A stretch of DNA of 64,000 nucleotides from Youngiibacter fragilis 232.1 (GTDB taxonomy: Bacteria; Bacillota; Clostridia; Clostridiales; Clostridiaceae): the NCBI RefSeq assembly GCF_000495435.3, contig NZ_AXUN02000068.1, positions 1-64,000 of the forward strand, read 5' to 3'. The position numbers and the translations under genes were made by a program. Shown here piece after piece: positions 34,419 to 43,151 of this stretch (position 1 is the first letter of the stretch; the number at the start of each line of letters is the position of its first letter). The notes below the pieces were generated by a model. That model had not been told where the DNA came from and searched no databases. It was given only the letters and a program-made list of their open reading frames with translations.

Positions 34419-36679
34419 GGGGGTGATTCCTCCTGTTCCTCGTAGATTTTTCGCAAAAAATAAGCGATACCGCGGAGGACAAAGTCCACGCAGGGTATCG
34501 CCACACTATTTCCAAGAGCTTTATACCGGGCACTGTCGGATGCGCCGGGAATCAGCGTCCAGCCATCGGGAAAACCTTGGAGCCGTTCGCATTCCAGCGG
34601 GGTAAGCCTGCGGATGAGGTTGCGCCTTTCCACGATGCATTTATTCTGACTGACATACTGGCTGCCGATGCCTTTCTCATCTCCACGACAAAGCGCGCCC
34701 ACCACCTCTTGGTATGGTTCACACACTGCGTGGCGGTCGCTGGTTGTAATGGTGTAACTGATGTCCGGCTGACAGCCGAGACCGTTGCCGCCGTTTTCCG
34801 GCTTCCGGTCGATGGTGTTGCCCGCAATGCAGATGGTTTCCTGCAAAATCGCAATACCGCCTTGGTTCTTGCTGGGGTCGGGGCTGGTGGTGTCAATGGT
34901 TCTGGCAACGTCCGTTTCCCGGCATCCCGAATGGGGATTTGCTGATTTCATGCTGTTGGATTCCTTGGAATCCAACGAAAAGGCAACGGCACTGCCCACC
35001 AGCGGAACATTATTACCTCCGGTTCCCATCCGGGCGGACATGGTGGGTGCTACTGCATGGGGGCCTGTGTAGCGGCTGTCAATGCCGTGATTTTCAAACA
35101 ACACCGGTTGGTTATTTCCGCTCATTCCGGCACTTGCCGTAATGGTCGGGCAGATACCCTCGCCAATTTCAGCACCGCCCTGCTGGGTCGCCATGACCAG
35201 CGGCTGATTGTTCCCGCCCTGCCCGAAGCCTGCGGATACTGTCTGCGACACAGCCACCGGTCCGGTAAAGCGGGAATCCTGTGCGTGGTTGTCAAACACC
35301 AGCGGCTGGTGTCCGTGTTCCTGCGCGCGGAGTGTTCCTGCGATATCCTCGGTGCAGTGCATCTGGCTACCGCCCTGATCATTGAGGCAGATCACCGATG
35401 GCGCTGTGCCCGTTTTAATGGTGGGTGAGCACTCCATCTGGTAGCCGATTCCTCTGGCCTCGGCGCTGGCATTACCGCAGAAGCCTGCGGTAAGCAGTAG
35501 GCCCGCCGGGTTTCTGCCCCCGCCGCCGTCTGCACCGGAAAGAGTCGGTGCCACACCCTCCGGCGTGAACACACGGCTTTGCTGGGTATCCCAGCCGTTC
35601 ATACAATTGGGCTGGGATACAAGTGGCGGATGTCCGCCCATACCGGCGCGCAGCGTGGACGTCACATCCTCGGTGACATCCATCCGTTCGCCGCCCTGAT
35701 CGTTCAAACAGAACAGCGGCTGTGCCACAAAGGTCTGCTGCTTCATCCCCGGCTGGGCCTGTACCGCCCCTGCAATATCGTGCAAATCCCGCACTTCATC
35801 ACGCTGGTTGGCGGCAAAAGCAATCGGTGTTTTTTCTTCTGTCTGGATATATCCGTGCCCGCCGCCTTCACCACCGTAGAGGGCGAGCCAAGTTCCGGCT
35901 TCCTCAAAAATGCGGCGACTTTGGACGTCCCATGGGGTCAGGCAAGCCCCGCCTGTATCATCAAGGCATCCCTCAGTTGGGGCGGCAGTTCCTTGCCGCG
36001 GGCCTCCGCTCTGCGCAATATTCCCAAACAGGCTGTCTTGCTTAAATAGTATTTCGGGTGCGGTTGTGCCTCCAAAATCTGCGACAAGGAAGATGCGACG
36101 GCGGCGCTGGGCGACTCCCCAGAATTGAGCGTCCATGACACGCCAAGCCAGGCTGAATTCATCTCCCAAAAGGACAGCCCCAGCAGATTCCCAGCGCCCG
36201 GACTCAGGTCGAGGCACATCACAGGCACTGTACTTAATGCGGACAATTTCCTCAATGACCGCCCGGAAGTCCTCCCCCTCTGCGGAGCTGAAGGCTCCGG
36301 GGACATTCTCCCAAACGAGGTATCGAGGTCGAACAAGGTGAGCTGGTACGTTTCGTTGCTCATCGGCTTTTCTCATCTCCTTTGCAATTCGGGTCTGCTC
36401 CATAAACAAGCCGGAACGTGCTCCCGCCAAGCCAGCCCTCTGGCCAGCAACCGACAAATCCTGACACGGGCTGCCGCCGCAAATGACGTCCACAGACGGC
36501 AGCTTCGCTCCGTCCAGCTTTGTAATATCCCCGACATGGAGCATTTCTGAGAATCGGATTTTCGTCACTTCAATGGGAAAGGCTTCGATTTCACTGGCCC
36601 ATACGGGAGTGATACCGTTGCGGATAGCCGCCAATGGAAAACCTCCGATCCCATCAAAGAGGCTCCCCATCGTCATCAT
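34394..36679 (-). CDS. DNA cytosine-5 methyltransferase with long repeat-built variable region
   Basis: 761 residues, about twice the usual length. C5-MTase motifs: LFDGIGGFPLA (I), GGSPCQDLS with catalytic Cys (IV), VWENVPG (VI), QRRRRIFLVADF (VIII), and LTPLECERLQGFPDGWT plus ALGNSVAIP (IX-X). Between VIII and IX lie ~430 residues of imperfect repeats: CLNDQGG-x-TEDV-x-TLRA, HGxDSRxTGPxxVAPTxSA, GGNNxPLV. Such regions hold target-recognition modules, so the enzyme may methylate several sequences. It probably shields the element from restriction. Start overlaps the DUF4406 stop. Confidence 0.92.
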   Translation of the reverse strand: MMTMGSLFDGIGGFPLAAIRNGITPVWASEIEAFPIEVTKIRFSEMLHVGDITKLDGAKLPSVDVICGGSPCQDLSVAGQRAGLAGARSGLFMEQTRIAKEMRKADEQRNVPAHLVRPRYLVWENVPGAFSSAEGEDFRAVIEEIVRIKYSACDVPRPESGRWESAGAVLLGDEFSLAWRVMDAQFWGVAQRRRRIFLVADFGGTTAPEILFKQDSLFGNIAQSGGPRQGTAAPTEGCLDDTGGACLTPWDVQSRRIFEEAGTWLALYGGEGGGHGYIQTEEKTPIAFAANQRDEVRDLHDIAGAVQAQPGMKQQTFVAQPLFCLNDQGGERMDVTEDVTSTLRAGMGGHPPLVSQPNCMNGWDTQQSRVFTPEGVAPTLSGADGGGGRNPAGLLLTAGFCGNASAEARGIGYQMECSPTIKTGTAPSVICLNDQGGSQMHCTEDIAGTLRAQEHGHQPLVFDNHAQDSRFTGPVAVSQTVSAGFGQGGNNQPLVMATQQGGAEIGEGICPTITASAGMSGNNQPVLFENHGIDSRYTGPHAVAPTMSARMGTGGNNVPLVGSAVAFSLDSKESNSMKSANPHSGCRETDVARTIDTTSPDPSKNQGGIAILQETICIAGNTIDRKPENGGNGLGCQPDISYTITTSDRHAVCEPYQEVVGALCRGDEKGIGSQYVSQNKCIVERRNLIRRLTPLECERLQGFPDGWTLIPGASDSARYKALGNSVAIPCVDFVLRGIAYFLRKIYEEQEESPPCISTPTT

Positions 36680-37062
36680 CAGGCCATCCTCATCGCCTGC
36701 TGGGGAGCTTCGGCCGGTTCGGTGCCTTTGGCCCTGCCGATAACAAAGCCGTTTTCCTGTTCCATTACCCGGCGAACCGGGATTCCGATTCTGGCCGCTT
36801 CCTCGATTTCAAGGTGCATTCCATGGGAGATGCGGTCACCGTAGCACCACAGCTCATCACAGCGGGGCAGCATGGCAAGCCCCATATCCAGACCCGCCTG
36901 ACGCTCCTGCGGATTGGAATCATCAAGGAGCTGCGGGTATAACAGATGGGGCGCAAAAAAAGCGTGCCCCTCGTTCATCACATGGCGGCACGCTTTCCTG
37001 GCAAATGCGGTGTTCTGTTCGATGTCCCCGGCATAAGGGGACGCCACATAGATTAATTTCAT
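36679..37062 (-). CDS. DUF4406 (nucleoside deoxyribosyltransferase-like) protein
   Basis: 127 residues. KLIYVASPYAGD, NTAFARKACRHVMNEGHAFFAPHL and ELWCYGDRISHGMHLEIEEAARIGIPV are the DUF4406 pattern, a fold related to nucleoside 2-deoxyribosyltransferases; substrate unknown. AAGGAAT precedes the ATG. The C-terminus ends PQQAMRMA, identical in its last four residues (MRMA) to the primase-like protein's tail. Confidence 0.85.
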   Translation of the reverse strand: MKLIYVASPYAGDIEQNTAFARKACRHVMNEGHAFFAPHLLYPQLLDDSNPQERQAGLDMGLAMLPRCDELWCYGDRISHGMHLEIEEAARIGIPVRRVMEQENGFVIGRAKGTEPAEAPQQAMRMA

Positions 37063-37081
37063 GGGCAAATTCCTTTCGTGA

Positions 37082-37987
37082 TTATTTCGGCGCTACCGCC
37101 TGTACGATGGTGCGGGTGGTGTTGACAGCTGCCTGTGCGGTGTACACGGCGCTCATCACATTGGCCTTTGTACTGGTGTCCAGTCCGAAGGCTCCGGCAA
37201 TTCGCGGCACTTCTCCTGCGGCCAGCATCAGACCAAGCCCCAGCAGGGCATGGGTTCGCAACACCATAAGCCCCGCCGCAAGGATGGTCGCCTGCAAAAA
37301 CGTGGTCAGGCACAGACCGATGATCTGTTTGCACCACTGGGTAAAGCCGTCGATGTAGCCGCGGGGAACGGAAAACATATACAGGCTGCCTACGGCAATC
37401 TGGATCAGCAGGATGCCGCCGCGCTTCAGGTTGGCAAAGAACACCTTAATGACCGCGTACCCCATCATGATGATCATAAATAGCAGCAGGATGGGGCTTG
37501 TAATGACAGCCAGCCCTCCGAACACGCCGGAGCCCATGGCGCCAACCATATCAGGCGAGCTGCCAAGCTCGGAAATGATGTTCCCGGCAAGGTCGCCGAA
37601 GCTGGTTCCATAGCCGGTGATGCCCGCCGTGAGGCTGCTCTGGAGATCGACCGAGAGCTTGAACAGCTCCACCGGCACGGTGGTAAAAAGGGACACCGCC
37701 ATAAAGCCCTTGATGGCGTTTAAGGCGGTATCCTTGATGCTGCCCCGGCCGTGCTGGTACTCGATGCCGGTTTCAAATGCCGACACCACCAGCCCGGTTC
37801 CGTACAGCGCCCAAGCCAGATAGGAAAAAAACAGAACAATGGACTGCACCCAGCTCATTTCGAACAGCTCCACGCCCATGTTTCCCATCTGTGCAAAAAA
37901 GTCGGCCAGAAAGCCGACCACCTGTCCGTAGAGCCATTCGATGATCTGATCCATGACGGTTCCAAGGACAAAGTCCCATATGAACAT
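37082..37987 (-). CDS. VirB6/TrbL-like conjugation membrane protein
   Basis: 301 residues from the ATG preceded by AAAGGGGTGAG. Several membrane segments (VQSIVLFFSYLAWALYGTGLVV; LLLFMIIMMGYAVIKVFF; LQATILAAGLMVL) with a long loop between them, as in the VirB6/TrbL family that forms the inner-membrane part of the channel. The middle carries LTAGITGYGTSFGDLAGN. It lies between the methyltransferase group and the VirB2-like gene. Confidence 0.8.
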   Translation of the reverse strand: MFIWDFVLGTVMDQIIEWLYGQVVGFLADFFAQMGNMGVELFEMSWVQSIVLFFSYLAWALYGTGLVVSAFETGIEYQHGRGSIKDTALNAIKGFMAVSLFTTVPVELFKLSVDLQSSLTAGITGYGTSFGDLAGNIISELGSSPDMVGAMGSGVFGGLAVITSPILLLFMIIMMGYAVIKVFFANLKRGGILLIQIAVGSLYMFSVPRGYIDGFTQWCKQIIGLCLTTFLQATILAAGLMVLRTHALLGLGLMLAAGEVPRIAGAFGLDTSTKANVMSAVYTAQAAVNTTRTIVQAVAPK

Positions 37988-38186
37988 TGGATTCTCACCC
38001 CTTTCCGTGGAAATAAAAAGGCACACAATGAAATAAAATGCGGTGTGCCTGCGTATCTGGTTGAACGGATTTCGGGCAGAGAGCCAAGATTTAGAAAACT
38101 TCAAAAACGACTTGACAATCCGCCCATTCAGAGCTTCAATACCACACAACGGTGGCCGCCGAAATAAGGAAAAGGAGGTCAATTGC

Positions 38187-38354
38187 GTGGCAGATTACAA
38201 AAAAATGTATGATTCGCTGTTCAACGATGTGACGGATGCCATCTCGCTGCTTCAGCGTGCGCAGCAAAAGACGGAGGAGCTTTTTATCTCCGGCGATGAC
38301 GGCGTTATTGTGGAGCTCAAAAGAGATTCGGAGCCCGACGACAACGATAAATAG
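38187..38354 (+). CDS. small ICE/phage-type protein
   Basis: 55 residues from a GTG with AAGGAGGT 8 bp upstream, on the plus strand. Sequence VADYKKMYDSLFNDVTDAISLLQRAQQKTEELFIS is a helical module common in Firmicutes phages and ICEs, without known function. It is followed by a terminator. Confidence 0.65.
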   Translation: MADYKKMYDSLFNDVTDAISLLQRAQQKTEELFISGDDGVIVELKRDSEPDDNDK

Positions 38355-38374
38355 CATAGCCCGTTTGCAAAAAG

Positions 38375-38407
38375 CAAGGAGAGCGGTTCTGCCGCCCTCC
38401 TTGTTTT
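38375..38407 (+). terminator. terminator of the small plus-strand gene
   Basis: Stem CAAGGAGAGCGG / CCGCCCTCCTTG (one mismatch) followed by TTTTG. Confidence 0.6.
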
Positions 38408-38597
38408 GCTGCTGCAAAATGTTTTCTCTCTGTTTGGGAGCTGTGTGTAAAAAATAGTTTGTTTCACTACATCCCTAAAATCGTCCAATCAATTTATATA
38501 CCCTTTAGCATAAAAACAGTCATTGTTAATTTGCGTTGCTTGTGGCAACGGGCAAATATCTATTATAATTAAATGGCAATCAAAGGAGGTATTTGCT

Positions 38598-39107
38598 ATG
38601 TTAAACGAAAACATTAAAGCTATTAGAAAATCAAAAGGACTTTCACAAGAAGAACTTGCTATCAAGCTGAATGTGGTGCGACAAACCATTTCTAAATGGG
38701 AGCAAGGATTGTCAGTTCCTGATTCTGAAATGTTAATCTCCATATCGGAAGTGTTTGAAATACCTGTAAGCACTTTGCTTGGAGATACTGTTACTGAGTC
38801 GAAGGTCGATGACTTGAAAGTGATTTCTGAAAAACTGGAGATTATAAACTTACAGCTCGCACAAAGGAATACTACGAAACGAAAAACGCTTCATTGGCTA
38901 CTTATCTCATTGTGTGTGGTCATAGTAACAATTTCTGCAGTTTTAATTGCATTAAACAGTCCTTACTTAGGATGGGATTATAGTGCTCCTGAAACTGCCG
39001 TTGTCGGAGTTGTTTTTCACGCATTTGAATGGCTGTTTGTCAGATTAGCACCAATTGTCCTTATAGGGGCAATCGTCGGAATTTTCTTGACACGAAAGAA
39101 AGTATAA
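38598..39107 (+). CDS. membrane-anchored XRE-family regulator
   Basis: 169 residues; AAAGGAGGT precedes the ATG. The N-terminal Cro/CI-type helix-turn-helix (NIKAIRKSKGLSQEELAIKLNVVRQTISKWEQGLSVPDSEML, split here only in reading) is followed by a helical linker and two hydrophobic segments at ~105-125 and ~140-162. Such membrane-tethered regulators often sense envelope conditions. AT-rich, alone and on the plus strand: a probable later insertion. Just downstream lies a short hydrophobic frame fragment with no clear gene. Confidence 0.85.
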   Translation: MLNENIKAIRKSKGLSQEELAIKLNVVRQTISKWEQGLSVPDSEMLISISEVFEIPVSTLLGDTVTESKVDDLKVISEKLEIINLQLAQRNTTKRKTLHWLLISLCVVIVTISAVLIALNSPYLGWDYSAPETAVVGVVFHAFEWLFVRLAPIVLIGAIVGIFLTRKKV

Positions 39108-39285
39108 AACGGCTCTGATTTTTGGGTACAGGTCATACTTCAAAATTCCAATTTGCCAATGAGTTTATGAGCATGTGATTGATATGAGCCTTGTAGCTCT
39201 TGCTAAAGCCAAGCTTAATTACTACGAAAGTATGGGCAACCTCGCCATTATCGGCTTAGTTGCCCTCTTTCTATTTTCACCGTCC

Positions 39286-39621
39286 TTATGCAAGTATCTG
39301 CCAGATATAGGTCGGCGCCGTCAGGGTGAACACCAAACAGGCAAACAAAATCGCTGGCGCGGCCCACTCAAATTGTCCGTGTTTTCTATAGTCGAAATAC
39401 GCCGTCCCCAATTTTGCGAAGAAAAACACCGCCAAAATCAGGTCGATTGCAGGGAACACCACCTTGTTGACCACCGTCTTGATCTGCCCGGAGGCGTCGT
39501 TCCATGTTCCCTCAATTGCCCCGGCCACGTCGCCGTTTGCCGCAAAAGCAGTTGTGCTGAACAGCAGGCTTACCATGAGAACGAGCGTGAGCGCCAGCGC
39601 GATTTTTTTACATCTTTTCAT
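39286..39621 (-). CDS. VirB2-like conjugative pilin/membrane protein
   Basis: 111 residues from the ATG with AAGGTGG upstream. A signal peptide (KIALALTLVLMVSLLFSTTAFA, AxA-type cleavage) is followed by a short mature chain with two hydrophobic segments (VVFPAIDLILAVFFFA and AAPAILFACLVFTLTAP): the size and layout of VirB2/TrbC or DUF3852-type proteins. It probably contributes the type IV channel's pilin-like subunit, distinct from the Tad pilins further along. Confidence 0.7.
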   Translation of the reverse strand: MKRCKKIALALTLVLMVSLLFSTTAFAANGDVAGAIEGTWNDASGQIKTVVNKVVFPAIDLILAVFFFAKLGTAYFDYRKHGQFEWAAPAILFACLVFTLTAPTYIWQILA

Positions 39622-39693
39622 AAAAACCACCTTTCCGAAATGAGGAACAAGGCCGCAGAGTTTACCCCATGCGGCCTTGTTCTTTTTCTGCTT

Positions 39694-40164
39694 TTATAGC
39701 TGCATGGTCATGTCCATGCCCGGAGTCTGTTGCTCCAAAAGCGGAGCAACCGCAAGCACCTGCGGATTCTGGTAAAATTTCAGGTCGCCCCGGAATCCTT
39801 TTTTCAGCTCGCTGAATTCCTTCGCTTGCGCAAGGAGCTCAGCGGAACTGCCGGGCGGCAGCTCCTGATTCCAGCGCACCCAATCTCCGTTCTGATAGCG
39901 CGGCTCCAGCTGGAGGATCACATAATCCTCCGGCACGAAAGCGGGATATTTCCGCCAGATGCCCTGTGTATCAACGTAAGGATGCCCCTCCAGCATGACG
40001 GTCATTTCCATAAGCCGCAGGGTATCCGCAAGAGAGGTACAGAACCAGCACTCCCGATCTCCGAACCGCCGGATGCGGCCATCCTTGAAAATTGCCTCCA
40101 GCCGATCCGTTTTCGTGTAGTGGTACAGGCTGCCTTTGGGAGCCTCAATGCGTTCATATGCCAT
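39694..40164 (-). CDS. possible ADP-ribosyltransferase-fold protein with Met-rich tail
   Basis: 156 residues from an ATG after GGGAGGG. The opening GSLYHYTKTDRLEAIFKDGRIRRFGD recalls the N-terminal strand-helix of DarT/DUF4433-like ADP-ribosyltransferases (YHxT ... I ... G ...), and the following region has FCTSLADTLRLMEM and YVILQLEP. I see no certain catalytic Glu, so this is tentative. The tail reads QQTPGMDMTMQL, the clearest version of the shared tail. The Gln-rich linker coincides with a perfect DNA palindrome (GTTGCTCC / GGAGCAAC). Confidence 0.55.
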   Translation of the reverse strand: MAYERIEAPKGSLYHYTKTDRLEAIFKDGRIRRFGDRECWFCTSLADTLRLMEMTVMLEGHPYVDTQGIWRKYPAFVPEDYVILQLEPRYQNGDWVRWNQELPPGSSAELLAQAKEFSELKKGFRGDLKFYQNPQVLAVAPLLEQQTPGMDMTMQL

Positions 40165-40177
40165 CCTCGTCCCTCCC

Positions 40178-41863
40178 TTACGGCTGAATGGGACCGGCAT
40201 GCCAATCCTGCCACAGATTGCCGCGAATGGTCAGGCTGGCGGTAAGGTTGGCGGACAGCATTCCATCGGGGGTCCACGCATCTATGAGCCACGTGTTGAC
40301 GGTATAGGCGCCGTCCGGCATCCAGATGGGGCTGAAATGAGTCCGATTCTTGTAGGTAGAATAGGGATTTTTCTGAAACTCAAACCGTCCCGATCCCATC
40401 CGTTCCAAGAGCCGCCAGTAGGTTTCGTAGCCGAATTCAGGGAAATAGCTGACCGCATTCTGCGGCTGGGTTACCGCCGAGCTTTGGCTGGAGCTGATGC
40501 TCCCGGTGACGGTCTGATTGATGCCGTACCCGGACTTCATTACCGTTCCGCTGGCGGTGGGATTTTTGCTGTCGCACATGATGCTCATATCGGCGGTCAG
40601 ACTGGCGCTGTAGCGATCCAGATCAAATTCATACCACCCGTGATCGCACCAATATCCGTCCTCGTCATCTCCGTGCCATACCCAATATTCCTGCCACCAC
40701 GGACGCCAAATGCTCCAGCTTGCTGTGCTTTTCACCGTTCTGCTTGGAACGGAAGCACAGGAGAAGCTGTCGTTGCGGTCATCAGCTACAGGATTTGGCG
40801 GCGGGTTCTTATCAAGGTCAACGATTTTCACGTTGAGGGTCGTTTTCGCCGTGCTGCCGGGACCGGACACCGTCACTTCAATGGTCATATTCTGCTCGGT
40901 ATTCGGGGTTTTCCATTTCACCCACGCAAGCTGGCTGTCGCCTTCAGGGTAATAAACATTGCCCACGCTGTAGGTCTGGCCGCCAATGTTAAAGCTGACA
41001 CGGGTGGGGCTGTCGGGATCTGACTGTCCGCCGCTGATCCGCGCCGCCGTGATGACGTCGGTGTTGACCCGGTACTCATAGTCGTAGGCTTCAATCTGCG
41101 GTTCCTCCGGCTTTTCTTCAAAGCGGACGATGCCAAGCCCAAGGCTGGATTTGATATCCGCATTGGTTGCGGCGCTGGTTTTGCTGCCTCCCCATGCGGG
41201 ATAGCCGAGATCGCTTACTTCCAAGAACATGGCCAGAGGGAGATTCTTGTGGGTGAGGGATACCATCCTTTTTCGCAGTAGGCCGCTTGTCTGCTCATCA
41301 TAAAGCGCCGCTTCTGTGGCGGTGGTGGCAAACATATTTCCTTCAAATTTGTAGTAAGCCAGCGGCTCCAAAAGGATTTTATACTCACCGCCGATGAGAA
41401 CATCATAGTCCATGCCTGTGATATCCGCTATGCGCTTGACCACGTATTCGGAGCATAAGTATTTTTTGATGGCCTCAATGTTGTTGCTGCCATTGGTACT
41501 GATGATGCGCGGCATGGTTTGAGCTGGTTTAATAGCGGTATAACCACCCTTTATAGGAGTTAGGTTTGTTCCGCTGTTATATTGCAGTTTGCTGACCTTT
41601 CCAAAATTATAAATTGAGGATGAAGGAGCTTTATTTGTAAAGTCAAAGGGTGTGGTAACTACCGTATGGTCGCTTGCACGAACCACAGTAACCCGCACAC
41701 CCTCGTTGCCGCTATTCCATGAATTGGTGCTGGTTCCCTGACCCATCCCACCGCCACCGCCGTCAATGTTTCCACTGCCGCCCGTGTCCGCAAAAGCGGA
41801 CATCGGACAAAGCAGGCAAAATATGAGGAGTAGCGGCAGGGCCCGTAGAAGTATTTTTTTCAT
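40178..41863 (-). CDS. secreted surface protein of the ICE
   Basis: 561 residues from the second in-frame ATG (GGAGG upstream). The signal peptide KKILLRALPLLLIFCLLCPMSAFA has an AxA cleavage site. The mature protein starts Gly/Ser-rich, then has beta-rich domains, including a PKD/Ig-like stretch (ITAARISGGQSDPDSPTRVSF, then ITIEV-type strands). It ends in an aromatic-rich part (WRPWWQEYWVW, WCDHGWYEF). No anchor is visible. It lies at the boundary between the type IV core and the Tad cluster, so it may be a surface component of the pilus or channel. Confidence 0.65.
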   Translation of the reverse strand: MKKILLRALPLLLIFCLLCPMSAFADTGGSGNIDGGGGGMGQGTSTNSWNSGNEGVRVTVVRASDHTVVTTPFDFTNKAPSSSIYNFGKVSKLQYNSGTNLTPIKGGYTAIKPAQTMPRIISTNGSNNIEAIKKYLCSEYVVKRIADITGMDYDVLIGGEYKILLEPLAYYKFEGNMFATTATEAALYDEQTSGLLRKRMVSLTHKNLPLAMFLEVSDLGYPAWGGSKTSAATNADIKSSLGLGIVRFEEKPEEPQIEAYDYEYRVNTDVITAARISGGQSDPDSPTRVSFNIGGQTYSVGNVYYPEGDSQLAWVKWKTPNTEQNMTIEVTVSGPGSTAKTTLNVKIVDLDKNPPPNPVADDRNDSFSCASVPSRTVKSTASWSIWRPWWQEYWVWHGDDEDGYWCDHGWYEFDLDRYSASLTADMSIMCDSKNPTASGTVMKSGYGINQTVTGSISSSQSSAVTQPQNAVSYFPEFGYETYWRLLERMGSGRFEFQKNPYSTYKNRTHFSPIWMPDGAYTVNTWLIDAWTPDGMLSANLTASLTIRGNLWQDWHAGPIQP

Positions 41864-41891
41864 CCTGACCTCCTTTTTTTGCAAAAGAAAA

Positions 41892-41918
41892 AGGCACGGT
41901 ATCTTTCAACCGTGCCCT
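41892..41918 (-). terminator. terminator after the 41933 gene
   Basis: Stem AGGCACGGT / ACCGTGCCC region followed on the minus strand by TTTTTC; it separates the Tad-side genes from the secreted protein gene. Confidence 0.6.
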
Positions 41919-41932
41919 TAAAAAGCATTTTC

Positions 41933-42493
41933 TTATTCGCCCATGATACCGACCTGCTTGTTGATATCACCATCTCCATCCACTTCAATAACTGTGTTTG
42001 CACCGCCATCCGGCACATTATCAAAGCCAGGGATGCTGTTTCCACCACTGCTGGTTTTAGATGAGGCTTCCTGCTTCGGCGTTTCCTTTGGCTGTTCCAC
42101 CTTGTCATGATCCACAGCCGTGGGAGGCTCAGTGACCTTTTCGCCGTTGGGCTTCTGCGTGGGGTCTTGGAGCTGTTTCTCGGTATATTCCTCCTTGCTC
42201 ACATCACCCTGAATGGTCTGTTCGGTACCGTTGGAAACCGCGCCGTTGTCGGTACTCACCGGCTGGCTGGTATCAGGCGGGGTTACGGTGACCTCTTTTT
42301 CTTTCTCTGTGCTGTCCGGCTCGGACGGGTCTACCGTCACATTGCTTACCTCGGAGCTTTGGGACGAAAGGGGCGCATCCACCGGCTTGGGCGTCTGAAA
42401 CCGCTGCCCGATCAGCACCACCAGTATCACGCAGAGGGCAAGGCCACCAGCGACAGCCAGCCACTTCTTCATTTTGGGATTCATATTTTTCAT
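41933..42493 (-). CDS. single-pass membrane protein (DUF6550-like)
   Basis: 186 residues: a short cytoplasmic start, one membrane segment (WLAVAGGLALCVILVVLIGQ), then an extended Pro/Thr/Ser/Glu-rich outside part and a conserved end (GGNSIPGFDNVPDGGANTVIEVDGDGDINKQVGIMG, split here only in reading). It is a familiar neighbour of Tad-type genes in Clostridia ICEs and may span the wall as a stalk or adaptor. Confidence 0.7.
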   Translation of the reverse strand: MKNMNPKMKKWLAVAGGLALCVILVVLIGQRFQTPKPVDAPLSSQSSEVSNVTVDPSEPDSTEKEKEVTVTPPDTSQPVSTDNGAVSNGTEQTIQGDVSKEEYTEKQLQDPTQKPNGEKVTEPPTAVDHDKVEQPKETPKQEASSKTSSGGNSIPGFDNVPDGGANTVIEVDGDGDINKQVGIMGE

Positions 42494-42602
42494 AAGAGTA
42501 TCCTCCTATTTACCATATTTTGATAAGCCTCTTGTTATTTCACACCCTACCACGAAGTTTTCAAAAAGTCTATCTATATGATAGAAAAACTTTTGATAAC
42601 AG

Positions 42603-43151
42603 TCAAAACCTTGGCGTGTATCCGGCGCTGGTCTTGACCTTGATGGTCATGGGCGGCAGCAGCTTTCCGCCAAAGGATACGGGAACCTCCAGCAGGATGG
42701 TGCTGTCCGCTTCAAAGCGGGCGGAGGCTTGGTCGCCCGATGCAAGGGGCGCGTTTCGAATGTCCACATCCAGATTCCAGACCTTAAATTCCAGCTTGCC
42801 GTCCGGCGTGCGCTTTTCATGATATCCGTTGCTATAGGAAAGTCCAAGGATGCCGTCCAGCCGTTCATAAATATCGCCGTAATCGAGGCTTTCCTCAAAA
42901 TCTCCGGCATAGGGCTGGTAAGCGCCCGAATAGCCCTCCCGCACACCGTGGTACACATCATCGTAATTCTCCACCACGGTGGAAATAACCGCTGCCTGCA
43001 CCGCATCCCGCACACCCTGCGCCACAATCATCAGCCGGAAATATTCCGAAATGCCGGTGAAGATCATGACCAGAGACAGAGTGATTGCGATAATGAGAGG
43101 AAAGCCTGTGCCGCCTTTTCCCCGTAAAATTTGCTTGATTTTATCCATCAT
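42603..43151 (-). CDS. TadE/TadG-like pseudopilin
   Basis: 182 residues. The N-terminus GKGGTGFPLIIAITLSLVMIFTGISEYFRL is a short basic leader plus one hydrophobic helix, as in Tad minor pilins. The rest is a soluble beta-rich domain (VWNLDVDIRNAPLASG; TILLEVPVSFGGKLLPPMTIKVKT). It overlaps the next pseudopilin gene by 4 bp. It probably caps or initiates the type IVb pilus. Confidence 0.78.
   Translation of the reverse strand: MMDKIKQILRGKGGTGFPLIIAITLSLVMIFTGISEYFRLMIVAQGVRDAVQAAVISTVVENYDDVYHGVREGYSGAYQPYAGDFEESLDYGDIYERLDGILGLSYSNGYHEKRTPDGKLEFKVWNLDVDIRNAPLASGDQASARFEADSTILLEVPVSFGGKLLPPMTIKVKTSAGYTPRF

Noticed and set aside
34394-36679. Diversity-generating retroelement acting on the methyltransferase repeats
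   Set aside because: No reverse transcriptase or template repeat is visible in the window; ordinary repeat recombination is enough.
39175-39699. Plus-strand frame starting MIDMSLVALAKAKLNYYES
   Set aside because: Only the first ~40 residues look protein-like (hydrophobic); the rest is antisense to the VirB2-like gene. It may be a fragment left by the XRE gene insertion.
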